In this document: piece after piece, positions 1-7,933 of the stretch
Numbering within the stretch: the first letter of the stretch is position 1
How the letters are laid out: each line of letters opens with the position of its first letter
Program-made: the position numbers and the translations under genes
NCBI RefSeq assembly: GCF_013359775.1
Contig: NZ_JABMCI010000056.1
Coordinates: forward strand, 1 to 64,000
Length of the DNA stretch: 64,000 bases
Direction: 5' to 3'
From: Cellulomonas humilata
Lineage (GTDB): Bacteria > Actinomycetota > Actinomycetes > Actinomycetales > Cellulomonadaceae
Notes under the pieces: generated by a model
Database searches by the model: none
What the model was told of the DNA's origin: nothing
Seen by the model: only the letters and a program-made list of their open reading frames with translations

Positions 1-30
1 CGGGCCGACGTCAGTCAGTTCTGACCCAGG

Positions 31-855
31 TCAGTCGCCACGCAGGATCGCGAAGATCCGCAGCAGCTCCAGGTACAGCCAGACCAGCGTCACGACGAGA
101 CCGAAGGCAGCCGTCCACGCGAGCTTGGCCGGGACGCCGGCCTCCACGCCACGCTTGATGGAGTCGAAGTCGACGATGAGCATCGCCGCCGCGAGCACGA
201 CCGCGATCAGACCGACGGCGACGCCGATCCAGCCCGAGCGCAGCGGGCCGTACTCGCCCCCGCCGACCCCGAAGAGCATGAGACCGAGGTTGATCAGCGA
301 GAACACGAGGTAGCCGACCATCGCGATGAGCAGGGTGCGCTGGAACTTCGGCGTGACCCGGACCTTGCCGGACTTGAAGAGGAAGAGCGAGACCGCGAAC
401 ACCGAGAGCGTCGCGAGCACGGCCTGACCCACGATGCCGTTGTAGAACGACTCGTAGAACTGGCTGATGCCACCCAGGAACACGCCCTGCGCGGCGGCGT
501 ACAGGAGGATGAGCGGCGGGCTCGGCTCCTTCTTGAACGCGTTGACCAGCCCGAGCACCAGGCCGACGATCGCGCCGACGATCCACAGGCCGGGCGCGAG
601 GACCCACGTCGCCGCACCGGTGACGACCAGCACGGCCAGCAGGCCGGCGGTCTTCATGATGACGTCGTCGTAGGTCAGGCGGCCCGTCTCGCGCGTCGTC
701 GCAGCGGGGGCGTCGTACATCTGGTCGAGCGTGGCGGCGTCGGCCACCTGCGCTCCGGCGGTCCCGTAGGAGACCGTCGACGCGGGCGACTTCTGACCCC
801 GACGCTGGACGGGGTCCTGGAAGACCGGACTGTTGTTGAAGATCGGATTGGCCAT
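31..855 (-). CDS. Bax inhibitor-1/YccA family membrane protein
   Basis: A 274-residue polytopic membrane protein. After a hydrophilic N-terminus of about 75 residues there are about seven hydrophobic segments with short loops, as in the Bax inhibitor-1/YccA/YbhL family. Bacterial members are inner-membrane proteins proposed to act as pH-sensitive calcium leak channels or to modulate FtsH; the exact role here is inferred from family only. The start is the ATG at 855 (MANPIFNN), because a strong AGGAGG lies just upstream; an in-frame extension to 1023 runs through non-coding sequence toward the divergent ABC genes. It is divergent from 1053 with a 197-base shared control region. Confidence 0.88.
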   Translation of the reverse strand: MANPIFNNSPVFQDPVQRRGQKSPASTVSYGTAGAQVADAATLDQMYDAPAATTRETGRLTYDDVIMKTAGLLAVLVVTGAATWVLAPGLWIVGAIVGLVLGLVNAFKKEPSPPLILLYAAAQGVFLGGISQFYESFYNGIVGQAVLATLSVFAVSLFLFKSGKVRVTPKFQRTLLIAMVGYLVFSLINLGLMLFGVGGGEYGPLRSGWIGVAVGLIAVVLAAAMLIVDFDSIKRGVEAGVPAKLAWTAAFGLVVTLVWLYLELLRIFAILRGD

Positions 856-1052
856 GGCGTCCTCCTGGACGGATCGGGCGCTGTCAGACAAGGCTGTCAC
901 CGTAGCGAACGTCGACGGGGGCGCGTTCGTTCCCGGGTCTTTTCCCACCTCGGCCTTTCGGCTGGGCCGCGGTCCCCCCATAGTCCGATGTATGTGGTTG
1001 CGGCGCACCCCTAGGGTCGTCACGGCTCCACTCCCGACGACGAGGACACGCG

Positions 1053-2030
1053 ATGATCGAGGCCCACGACCTGACGAAGAGATACGGCAGCAAGCTGGCG
1101 GTGGACGGCATCTCGTTCACCGTGCAGCCCGGACGGGTCACCGGATTCCTGGGACCCAACGGCGCCGGCAAGTCCACGACCATGCGGATGATCGTGGGCC
1201 TCGACCGGCCGACGCACGGCACGGTGACCGTCAACGGCCGCCGTTACGCCGAGCACCGCTCCCCCCTCACCGAGGTGGGAGCGCTCCTCGAGGCCAAGGC
1301 GGTGCACACCGGCCGCAGCGCACGCAACCACCTGCGCGCCATCGCGGCGACGCACGGCATCGGCGACAAGCGCGTCAACCAGGTCATCGAGATGACCGGG
1401 CTCGACACCGTCGCCAAGCGGCGGGTCGGCGGGTTCTCGCTCGGCATGGGCCAGCGCCTCGGCATCGCGGCGGCCCTGGTGGGCGACCCGCAGACGCTGA
1501 TCCTGGACGAGCCGGTCAACGGCCTCGACCCCGAGGGCGTCCTGTGGGTGCGCAACCTGGTCAAGTACCTGGCCGCCTCCGAGGGCCGCACGATCTTCCT
1601 GTCCTCGCACCTGATGAGCGAGATGGCCGTCACGGCCGACCACCTGATCGTCATCGGCCGCGGGCGGATCATCGCCGACGGCCCGGTCGACTCGGTGATC
1701 GCACAGGCCACCACGGCCACCGTCCGCGTCCGGTCGCCGCAGGCCACCGACCTCGCGGCGCGCCTGGCCGGCCCGGCGATCACCGTGACGCCCAGCGCGG
1801 ACGGGCTGCTCGAGGTGCACGGCGCCACCGCCGCCGAGATCGGTGAGATCGCGGCGCGGTCGGCCATCGTCCTGCACGAGCTGACCCCGCTGTCCGGATC
1901 GCTGGAGGAGGCGTACATGTCGCTGACCTCCGAGGCCGTCGAGTACCACTCGGCCGCCCTGCCCGGCGAGGAGCCCCACGCCGCGGGCGCCCACGCCGCC
2001 ACCCCTGCCACCGGAGAGGACGCCCGATGA
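1053..2030 (+). CDS. ABC transporter ATP-binding protein, BcrA/DrrA-like
   Basis: A 325-residue ATPase of an ABC-2 type exporter. It has Walker A (GPNGAGKST, about residue 36), a signature loop degenerate at its first positions (FSLGMGQRL, about 130), Walker B followed by the D-loop (LILDEPVNGLDPEG) and the H-loop (SSHLMSEM). The C-terminal 80 residues form the usual accessory region plus an acidic, Ala/Pro-rich tail. The family exports peptides, antibiotics or lipids; the substrate is unknown. The stop overlaps the start of the permease gene by four bases (ATGA), so the two are translationally coupled and form one exporter. Confidence 0.93.
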   Translation: MIEAHDLTKRYGSKLAVDGISFTVQPGRVTGFLGPNGAGKSTTMRMIVGLDRPTHGTVTVNGRRYAEHRSPLTEVGALLEAKAVHTGRSARNHLRAIAATHGIGDKRVNQVIEMTGLDTVAKRRVGGFSLGMGQRLGIAAALVGDPQTLILDEPVNGLDPEGVLWVRNLVKYLAASEGRTIFLSSHLMSEMAVTADHLIVIGRGRIIADGPVDSVIAQATTATVRVRSPQATDLAARLAGPAITVTPSADGLLEVHGATAAEIGEIAARSAIVLHELTPLSGSLEEAYMSLTSEAVEYHSAALPGEEPHAAGAHAATPATGEDAR

Positions 2031-2896
2031 GCGCCGCTGTCGCCACCGAGCCCCACCGCCACGCCACGGCCGCCAAGCCGGGCAAGCTCACGTTCGCCCA
2101 CCTGCTGCGAGGCGAGTGGATCAAGTTCTGGTCCGTCCGCTCGACCGCGTGGACGATGTCGATCTTCCTCGTGGCGATCGTCGGGCTCGTCCTGCTCTTC
2201 ACGCTCGCGGTGCTCAACGCCCCGTCGCCCGAGCAGGGCGGTCCGCCCGAGGGGACCGCGGTCAGCCCCCTGGACGCGTACATCCCCGCCGTCTATCTCG
2301 GGCAGTTCGCGCTCGCGGTGCTCGGGGCGCTGACGATCACCGGTGAGTACACGACCGGCATGATCCGTTCGAGCCTGACCGCCGCGCCCAAGCGTCTGGG
2401 CGTGCTGTGGTCGAAGGCCGTCGTGCTCGGCGTCGTCACGCTGGTCGCCGCCGCCGCGGGGGTCGCGCTCGCCGCGGCGCTCCAGGCGCTCTTCTTCGGC
2501 GGCCAGGACATGGCCGTCGACCTGAGCGCCGACTCGGCGCCCCGGGCGTTGTTCGGCACCGCGCTGTACCTCGCGACGATCAGCCTGCTGTCGTTCGCGT
2601 TCGGCGCGCTGCTGCGGCACTCGGCCGCCGCCGTCGCGACGATCCTCGGGCTCCTGCTCGTGCTTCCGATCGTCTTCTCGCTCGTGCCGTGGAAGCCGCT
2701 CCAGTACGTCCTGCCGTTCCTGCCGGGCGCGGCCGGGCAGCAGATCACGATGACCGACGCCGCCATCGAGGCCCAGGCCGCAGCGACGGCCGTGGGCGCC
2801 GACCTGAGCGCGTGGGAGGGCTACGGCGTCCTCGTGGCCTGGGTCGTGGTCGTCCTGGCCATCGCGGCCGTGCTGCTCAAGCGTCGCGACGCCTGA
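2027..2896 (+). CDS. ABC-2 type transporter permease
   Basis: A 289-residue membrane subunit partnering the ATPase at 1053-2030. After a short cytoplasmic N-terminus with the motif LLRGEWIKFWSVRST, typical of ABC-2 permeases of actinobacteria, there are six hydrophobic segments, the last at the extreme C-terminus followed by KRRDA. The ATG overlaps the ATPase stop. A perfect 14-bp hairpin terminator follows 11 bases after the stop, so this is the last gene of a two-gene operon. Confidence 0.9.
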   Translation: MSAAVATEPHRHATAAKPGKLTFAHLLRGEWIKFWSVRSTAWTMSIFLVAIVGLVLLFTLAVLNAPSPEQGGPPEGTAVSPLDAYIPAVYLGQFALAVLGALTITGEYTTGMIRSSLTAAPKRLGVLWSKAVVLGVVTLVAAAAGVALAAALQALFFGGQDMAVDLSADSAPRALFGTALYLATISLLSFAFGALLRHSAAAVATILGLLLVLPIVFSLVPWKPLQYVLPFLPGAAGQQITMTDAAIEAQAAATAVGADLSAWEGYGVLVAWVVVVLAIAAVLLKRRDA

Positions 2897-2907
2897 CGCC
2901 TGAGCGC

Positions 2908-2940
2908 GACGGGGACGGTCCGGAGGGGACCGTCCCCGTC
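2908..2940 (+). terminator. Intrinsic-type hairpin ending the ABC exporter operon
   Basis: GACGGGGACGGTCC at 2908-2921 is the exact reverse complement of 2927-2940, with a GGAGG loop. There is no U-tract, as is common in high-GC actinobacteria. Confidence 0.75.
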
Positions 2941-3022
2941 GTCATGCGTGACCCAGGGTCCGGTTCGGTTCGGCACCGTTCGACGAGGCCTCATGATGTA
3001 TCTGTAGGGACCAGGTAACTCC

Positions 3023-3035
3023 GTGTATGCTACAC
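3023..3035. promoter_or_regulatory. Candidate MarR operator over a probable -10 box
   Basis: GTGTATGCTACAC is an inverted repeat (GTGTA/TACAC, three-base spacer) about 20 bases before the start of the MarR gene at 3057. It contains TATGCT (3026-3031), a plausible -10 hexamer, so repressor binding would block the promoter. No convincing -35 element was found. The assignment is inferred from position and symmetry. Confidence 0.45.
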
Positions 3036-3056
3036 CGAGGATCCTGGAGGTGAACC

Positions 3057-3515
3057 GTGACCGCTGACACCGAGCACCCGGCAGTGACCGAGATCGAGGC
3101 GCAGGTGGCGCTGCTGCTGCGCCTGGCCGACCGCAACCGCCGCTCCACCAGCCGCCTGGCCACGTCGCTGGAGCGTTCGGCGTACCTGGCCCTGCGCCTG
3201 CTCGACGCCACGGGACCGGCCGGCATCAACGAGATCGCGGACCACCTGCGCCTCGACGCCTCGACCGTGACGCGGCAGGTGCTCGCCATGGAGGCGGCCG
3301 GCTACGTCACCCGCGAGCGCGACGTGCACGACGGTCGGCGCGCGGTCGTCACCACCACCCCCGCGGGCCGGAGCGCGCTGGCCGAGACGCGCGCCGCGCG
3401 GGCCGAGGTCTACGCCGACGTGCTCGCCGACTGGACCGACCAGGACCGGGGCCTGCTGGCCGAGCTGCTGACCCGGCTCAACGGGGACCTCGACGCTTAC
3501 GCCACCCGCACCTGA
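3057..3515 (+). CDS. MarR family transcriptional regulator
   Basis: A 152-residue winged-helix regulator. The recognition helix region (INEIADHLRLDASTVTRQV, about residues 60-80) is followed by the wing (RERDVHDGRRAVVTTT) with the DxRx4 core typical of MarR proteins; flanking helices would form the dimer interface. GTG at 3057 is preceded by CTGGAGG. It stands alone after the ABC exporter terminator and before the siderophore-interacting protein gene, either of which it might control. A palindrome over its own -10 region suggests autorepression (inference). Confidence 0.9.
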   Translation: MTADTEHPAVTEIEAQVALLLRLADRNRRSTSRLATSLERSAYLALRLLDATGPAGINEIADHLRLDASTVTRQVLAMEAAGYVTRERDVHDGRRAVVTTTPAGRSALAETRAARAEVYADVLADWTDQDRGLLAELLTRLNGDLDAYATRT

Positions 3516-3567
3516 CAGCGGGCTCGGCTAGCGTGGACGGCCGCACCCGCCCCGACGAAGGACCTCG

Positions 3568-4425
3568 ATGACCGCACCGCCCCGTCCCCGCCCTGCGCCG
3601 TTCGTGGCGGAGGTGGTCCGGACCGAGCACCTCGCCGCGACGATGGTGCGGGTGGTCGTCGGGGGCCCCGGCCTGGCCGGCTTCGCGCCGTCGCCGCACG
3701 CCGACTCCTACGTCAAGGTGCTCTTCCTGCCCGCGGGCAGCCCGCGCCCGCTGCGCGAGGACGGCCGGCTCGACCTCGACGCCGTCCGCGCGAGCCTGCC
3801 GCCGGACGCGCAGCCGCGGCAGCGCTCGTACACGGTCCGCGCGTTCGACCCGGCGGCCGGCGAGCTCACGCTCGACTTCGTGGTGCACGGCGACGAGGGG
3901 ATCGCGGGACCGTGGGCGGCGAGCGCGAAGCCCGGCGACGAGGTGCTGCTCAGCGGACCCGGCGGCGCGTGGTCGCCCGACCCGGGCGCGGCGTCGCACC
4001 TGTTCGCCGGCGACGCGAGCGCGCTGCCAGCCATCGCCGTCGCACTCGAGAGGCTCCCCGCGGACGCCGTCGGCCACGCCGTCGTCGAGGTGCACGGCCC
4101 CGAGGACGAGATCCCGCTGACCTCCCCCGCGGGCGTGCAGGTCCTCTGGGTGCACCAGGGCGTCGCGGTGGCCGGCCTGGCGCTCGTCGACACGGTCGTC
4201 GCCCTGCCCGAGCTCCCGGCGCCGGTGAGCGCGTTCGTGCACGGCGAGGCGGGGGCGGTGCGCGAGCTGCGCAAGCACGTGCGCACCGACCGCGGGGTCA
4301 CCCGCGAGCAGCTGTCCGTGTCGGGCTACTGGCGCCTCGGCACCGACGACGAGGGCTGGCGCGCGACCAAGCGGGACTGGCTGGCCACGATCGAGCACGC
4401 GGAGGCGGCGCAGGGCCTCTCCTGA
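3568..4425 (+). CDS. Siderophore-interacting protein (FAD-binding ferric reductase)
   Basis: A 285-residue cytoplasmic flavoprotein of the ViuB/SIP family, which reduces ferric siderophore complexes to release iron. The FAD-binding motif RQRSYTVRAFDP lies near residue 90, the nucleotide-binding part around GDASALPAIAVAL (about 150), and the family's C-terminal signature SGYWRLGTDDEGW is intact near residue 250. The start ATG has GAAGGA upstream. No siderophore transporter is adjacent, so the substrate cannot be named. Confidence 0.9.
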   Translation: MTAPPRPRPAPFVAEVVRTEHLAATMVRVVVGGPGLAGFAPSPHADSYVKVLFLPAGSPRPLREDGRLDLDAVRASLPPDAQPRQRSYTVRAFDPAAGELTLDFVVHGDEGIAGPWAASAKPGDEVLLSGPGGAWSPDPGAASHLFAGDASALPAIAVALERLPADAVGHAVVEVHGPEDEIPLTSPAGVQVLWVHQGVAVAGLALVDTVVALPELPAPVSAFVHGEAGAVRELRKHVRTDRGVTREQLSVSGYWRLGTDDEGWRATKRDWLATIEHAEAAQGLS

Positions 4426-4486
4426 GCACCGGACTCGGGCCTTTCGTCACGTCCGCGCCGCCCGTGCCGGCGGGAGCATGGAAGTC

Positions 4487-4687
4487 ATGTACACGACGTA
4501 CCCCGAGGGCTGGCTCCGGCTGACCAAGAACGACCGCCAGCAGCACTTCTTCCGGGACGGCATGAGCATCTGCGGCCGGTTCGTGACGCCCACCACGCGG
4601 TTCCCCGAGGACGACGGCCCCGACCGCGGCGAGTGCCCCGGCTGCCGGGCGATCTTCGACACCGACAAGGGCACCGTCCGGTACTGA
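4487..4687 (+). CDS. Small conserved-looking protein with Cys motif, unknown function
   Basis: A protein of 66 residues beginning MYTTYPEGW (69 if the ATG at 4478 is used). It is rich in charged residues and has one Cys in SICGRF and two in GECPGCRAIF, so a small zinc-binding fold is possible but not shown. The ATG at 4487 is preferred because GGGAG at 4472-4476 gives about ten bases of spacing; the ATG at 4478 is only one base from it. Codon use matches its neighbours. It is not recognised, and it sits just before a tRNA gene on the opposite strand. Confidence 0.55.
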   Translation: MYTTYPEGWLRLTKNDRQQHFFRDGMSICGRFVTPTTRFPEDDGPDRGECPGCRAIFDTDKGTVRY

Positions 4688-4699
4688 TCGCGTCGTCGG

Positions 4700-4773
4700 T
4701 GCCCCCGCCCGGGTTCGAACCGGGACTGTGCCGGGTTTAAGCCGGCTGCCTCTGCCAGTTGGGCTACGGGGGC
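4700..4773 (-). tRNA. tRNA with anticodon UAA (Leu UUA codon), short variable loop
   Basis: Read on the minus strand, 74 nt. The acceptor stem GCCCCCG/CGGGGGC is perfect, anticodon stem GCCGG/CCGGC flanks loop CTTAAAC giving anticodon UAA, and T-arm CCCGG-TTCGAAC-CCGGG is perfect. The discriminator is A. The variable loop is only five bases (ACAGT), whereas bacterial tRNA-Leu normally has a long variable arm. The D-arm (GCCC-AACTGGCAGA-GGC, with C13/A22 unpaired) resembles that of leucine tRNAs. CCA is not encoded (ACCG). Decoding of UUA is read from the anticodon; the amino acid actually charged is uncertain. Confidence 0.8.
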
Positions 4774-4862
4774 CGCGCGCCACATCCTGCCAGGGCCGCC
4801 GTACCGGCCGAGCCGAGGCCTAACCGATTCACGCCTTGCCGGGCACGCCGCGAGGCCGCGAA

Positions 4863-4876
4863 TGTGAGCGCTCACA
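4863..4876. promoter_or_regulatory. LacI-family operator upstream of arabinanase gene
   Basis: TGTGAGCGCTCACA is a perfect 14-bp palindrome 56 bases before the arabinanase start at 4932. It follows the central-CG architecture of LacI-family sites and is close to the CelR-type sequence TGGGAGCGCTCCCA used by cellulolytic actinobacteria. It probably mediates repression relieved by an oligosaccharide; the regulator is not in the window. Confidence 0.7.
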
Positions 4877-4931
4877 CGATCGCAGCCCCGGTCGCGAGGA
4901 CTCGTCGGGGCGTGGCCCGGAAGAGACGACG

Positions 4932-6308
4932 ATGACCCCTGCACGCACCCGCACCGGCCGGCGCAGGCGGTTCGGCGCCCTCGCCGCGGCGGCCTCCCTG
5001 GTCTGCACCGCGACCCTCACCGCCCTGGCACCCGCCGCGCACGCCGCCGCGCCGCCCCTCGTGTCCGCACAGTCGGGCCGGTGCCTCGACGTCGCCGGCA
5101 ACGACGCCACCCCCGGCGCCGGGATGCAGATCTGGGACTGCAACGGCGTCGCAGGCCAGGGCTGGACGCTGACGGCCGCCGGGGAGCTGCGCGCGTTCGA
5201 CGGCACCCGGTGCATCGACGCCCTCAGCTGGGGGACGACGGCCGGCACGAAGCTCATCTCGTGGAGCTGCACCGGCGGCGCCAACCAGCGCTTCGCCTGG
5301 GGGTCGAACGGCGCGCTGGTGCACCAGCAGTCGAACCTGTGCGTCGACGTGACCGGCTCACGCACCGCCAACGGCACACCCGTCGCGCTCTGGACGTGCA
5401 ACGGCCGCGACAACCAGCGCTGGTCGGCGCCGGCCGCCTACCCGGGTCCCGGGACGATCACGGGTGCCACGTGGGCGCACGACCCGACGGTCGTGAAGCG
5501 TCCAGACGGCTCCTACCTGGTGGCGACGACCGGGCGTGGCATCCCGCTGAAGACCTCGTCGAACCGCACGGCCTGGACCGACGCCGGCGCCGCGTTCCCG
5601 AACGGCACGCCGTGGACCTCGGCGCACACCACCGGCGACCTGTGGGCACCTGACCTGTCCTACCGCAACGGCCAGTACTACCTGTACTACTCGGCCTCCA
5701 CGTTCGGCAGCTCGACCTCGGGCATCTACCTGGCCACGAGCCCCAGCGGCAACGCCGGCACGTGGACGAACCGCGGCCTGGTGGTGAGCACCACCAGCTC
5801 GAGCGGCTACAACGCGATCGACCCCGACCTGGTGGTCGACCAGCAGGGCCGCTGGTTCCTGAGCTTCGGGTCGTTCTGGTCCGGGCTCAAGCTCATCGCG
5901 ATCGACCCGTCGACGGGCCTGCGGTCCGGGAGCACGATGACGTCGCTCGCCTCGCGCAGCGGAGGCATCGAGGCCCCCGACATCTACTACCGCGGCGGCT
6001 ACTACTACCTGTTCGTCTCCTTCGACGCCTGCTGCCGCGGTGCGCAGAGCACGTACCGGATCGCGGTCGGCCGGTCGGCGTCCGTCACCGGTCCCTACGT
6101 CGACCGCAGCGGGGTGGCGATGACGAGCGGCGGGGGCACGCAGATCCTCGCCGGCCACGGGTCGATCCACGGTCCGGGGCACTCCGCGACCCTGACGGAC
6201 GCGGACGGGTCGGTGCTCTTCTACCACTACTACACCGACGCGGGCGATGCCCGGCTGGGCATCAACCGGCTGAGCTGGGACGCGTCCGGCTGGCCGTACG
6301 TCAGCTGA
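4932..6308 (+). CDS. Secreted GH43 arabinan endo-1,5-alpha-L-arabinosidase with CBM13
   Basis: A 458-residue secreted enzyme. A twin-arginine-rich signal (TGRRRRFG plus hydrophobic segment ending AHAA) is followed by a ricin-type CBM13 of about 125 residues with three QxW-like repeats (GQGWTL, NQRFAW, NQRWSA). The GH43 five-blade propeller has AHDPTVVKRPDG (catalytic base Asp), NAIDPDLVVD and GGIEAPDIYY (catalytic Glu), plus DACCRG and GHGSIHGPGH typical of endo-arabinanases. It would hydrolyse alpha-1,5-arabinan in plant cell walls. The ATG at 4932 is chosen because the longer frame would run through the palindromic operator. A single gene, closed by a hairpin terminator. Confidence 0.9.
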   Translation: MTPARTRTGRRRRFGALAAAASLVCTATLTALAPAAHAAAPPLVSAQSGRCLDVAGNDATPGAGMQIWDCNGVAGQGWTLTAAGELRAFDGTRCIDALSWGTTAGTKLISWSCTGGANQRFAWGSNGALVHQQSNLCVDVTGSRTANGTPVALWTCNGRDNQRWSAPAAYPGPGTITGATWAHDPTVVKRPDGSYLVATTGRGIPLKTSSNRTAWTDAGAAFPNGTPWTSAHTTGDLWAPDLSYRNGQYYLYYSASTFGSSTSGIYLATSPSGNAGTWTNRGLVVSTTSSSGYNAIDPDLVVDQQGRWFLSFGSFWSGLKLIAIDPSTGLRSGSTMTSLASRSGGIEAPDIYYRGGYYYLFVSFDACCRGAQSTYRIAVGRSASVTGPYVDRSGVAMTSGGGTQILAGHGSIHGPGHSATLTDADGSVLFYHYYTDAGDARLGINRLSWDASGWPYVS

Positions 6309-6318
6309 CCGCAGACGG

Positions 6319-6354
6319 GACGAGCCCCCGACCTGTGAGGGTCAGGGGCTCGTC
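6319..6354. terminator. Bidirectional terminator between arabinanase and NADH dehydrogenase genes
   Basis: GACGAGCCCC (6319-6328) pairs with GGGGCTCGTC (6345-6354); after one C/A mismatch, GACC pairs with GGTC around a six-base loop. It lies between convergent genes ending at 6308 and 6365. Confidence 0.75.
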
Positions 6355-6364
6355 CGCGAGTGGG

Positions 6365-7864
6365 TCAGGCGCTCTTGGTGCCCTTCGCTGCCTTCTTCTC
6401 GGCAGGCGAGCCGGCCTCGGCCTTGATGGCGGGCAGCGCCGGGTCCGCCTCGCCGGGCTCGACCGCGCGCGGCTTGGCCGGCACGGACGCGGCGCGGAAC
6501 TCGGCGCGCGGGTCGTGCAGGGTGCCGAGCGCGACGACCTCGCGGCGGAACAGCAGCGAGCCCGTCCAGCCCGCGGCGATCTTGATCTTGCGGTTGAAGG
6601 TCGGCATCGCGGCCACGTGGTACGTGCGGTGCAGCACCCACGCCAGGAAGCCGCGGACCTTGATCCGGCCGAACATCTGCGCGACGCCCTTGTACATGCC
6701 GAGCGACGCGACCGCGCCGATGTTCTTGTGCTTGTACTCCGTCGGCTCCGCCGAGCGCAGCACGCGCGCGAGGTTGTCGCCCAGGTGGTTGCCCTCGCGC
6801 AGCGCGTGCTGGGCGTTCGGCGGGCAGAACTGGCCCGGGTTGTACAGGTCCGGCACCGCGGCGCAGTCCCCCGCGGCGTACGCATCCGGCACCGGGGTGC
6901 CGTCGGCGTCGACCACCTGGAGGAACGCGTTGCAGGTGACACGGCCCATCTTGTCCAGCGGCAGGTCCGAGTTCTGGAGCACCGGGTTGGCCTTGACGCC
7001 GGCCGTCCAGACGATGGTCTCGGCGTCGAACTCCATCTTGTTCGACAGGACCACGTGGCCGTCGACGCAGCTGTTGAGGAAGGTCGACAGGTGGATCTCG
7101 ATGTCCCGCTTGCGCAGCTGCTCGAGCGTGTAGCCGCCCAGCTCCTCGCTGACCTCCGGGAGGATGCGCGGCGAGCCCTCGACCAGGACGAAGCGCACCT
7201 CCTCCTGCTCGATCGCGTTGTAGTACTTGACCGCGGCGCGGGCCATGTCCTCGACCTCGCCCAGCGCCTCGATGCCGGCGAACCCGCCACCGACGAAGAC
7301 GAACGTGAGCATGCGCTTGCGCAGCTCCGGGTCCCAGGTGCTGGCCGCCAGGTCGATGCGGTTGAGCACGTGGTTGCGGACCGCGATGGCCTCTTCGACG
7401 TTCTTGAACCCGATGCCCTGCTCCGCCAGGCCGGGGATGGGCAGCGTGCGGGCGACCGAGCCGAGGCCGACGACCAGGTGGTCGTAGGTGATCCAGTACG
7501 GGTCACCCTCCTCGGGCGTGATCTGCACCGTGCGCCCGCCGTGGTTGATCTCGCTGACCTTGCCCTGGAGCACGTCGACACCCTTGAGGGCGCGGCGGTG
7601 CGGGGCGACCATGTTGCGCGGGTCGATCGAGCCGGCCGCTGCCTCCGGCAGGAACGGCGCGTAGGTCATGTACGGCCGGGGGTCGACGACGACGATGGCC
7701 GCCTCCCGCTTGCCCAGGCGCTTGCGCAGCCGGCGGGCGGTGTACAGACCGACCGTGCCGCCGCCAAGGATCACGACGCGGGGCACCTTGCGGGACTTGC
7801 CCGACCGAGCCGCGGCCACCGCAGCGGCCGGGCTGGTGGCGACATCGGAGACAGGCGTAGGCAT
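6365..7864 (-). CDS. ndh: Type II NADH dehydrogenase (NDH-2)
   Basis: A 499-residue FAD-dependent pyridine nucleotide-disulfide oxidoreductase. It has an N-terminal FAD-binding Rossmann motif (VVILGGGTVGLYTARRL, about residue 30), an NADH-binding motif (FVGGGFAGIEALGEVEDMA, about 190) and a C-terminal FAD contact (YAAGDCAAVPDL, about 310). Two blocks of hydrophobic and basic residues near the C-terminus fit membrane-surface attachment. The family transfers electrons from NADH to quinone without proton pumping. The final 40 residues are a Lys/Ala-rich tail. Monocistronic, ending at the shared terminator at 6319-6354. Confidence 0.88.
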   Translation of the reverse strand: MPTPVSDVATSPAAAVAAARSGKSRKVPRVVILGGGTVGLYTARRLRKRLGKREAAIVVVDPRPYMTYAPFLPEAAAGSIDPRNMVAPHRRALKGVDVLQGKVSEINHGGRTVQITPEEGDPYWITYDHLVVGLGSVARTLPIPGLAEQGIGFKNVEEAIAVRNHVLNRIDLAASTWDPELRKRMLTFVFVGGGFAGIEALGEVEDMARAAVKYYNAIEQEEVRFVLVEGSPRILPEVSEELGGYTLEQLRKRDIEIHLSTFLNSCVDGHVVLSNKMEFDAETIVWTAGVKANPVLQNSDLPLDKMGRVTCNAFLQVVDADGTPVPDAYAAGDCAAVPDLYNPGQFCPPNAQHALREGNHLGDNLARVLRSAEPTEYKHKNIGAVASLGMYKGVAQMFGRIKVRGFLAWVLHRTYHVAAMPTFNRKIKIAAGWTGSLLFRREVVALGTLHDPRAEFRAASVPAKPRAVEPGEADPALPAIKAEAGSPAEKKAAKGTKSA

Positions 7865-7933
7865 GTGTCAACGGTAGCCGCGCGGGGATGGTGACGCCCT
7901 ACGGGGAGCCGGTGACCCTGCGCACAGTGGCGC

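Noticed and set aside
856..1023. N-terminal extension of the Bax-inhibitor-like protein
   Set aside because: The internal ATG at 855 has an AGGAGG site, and the extension crosses the shared control region of the divergent ABC operon.
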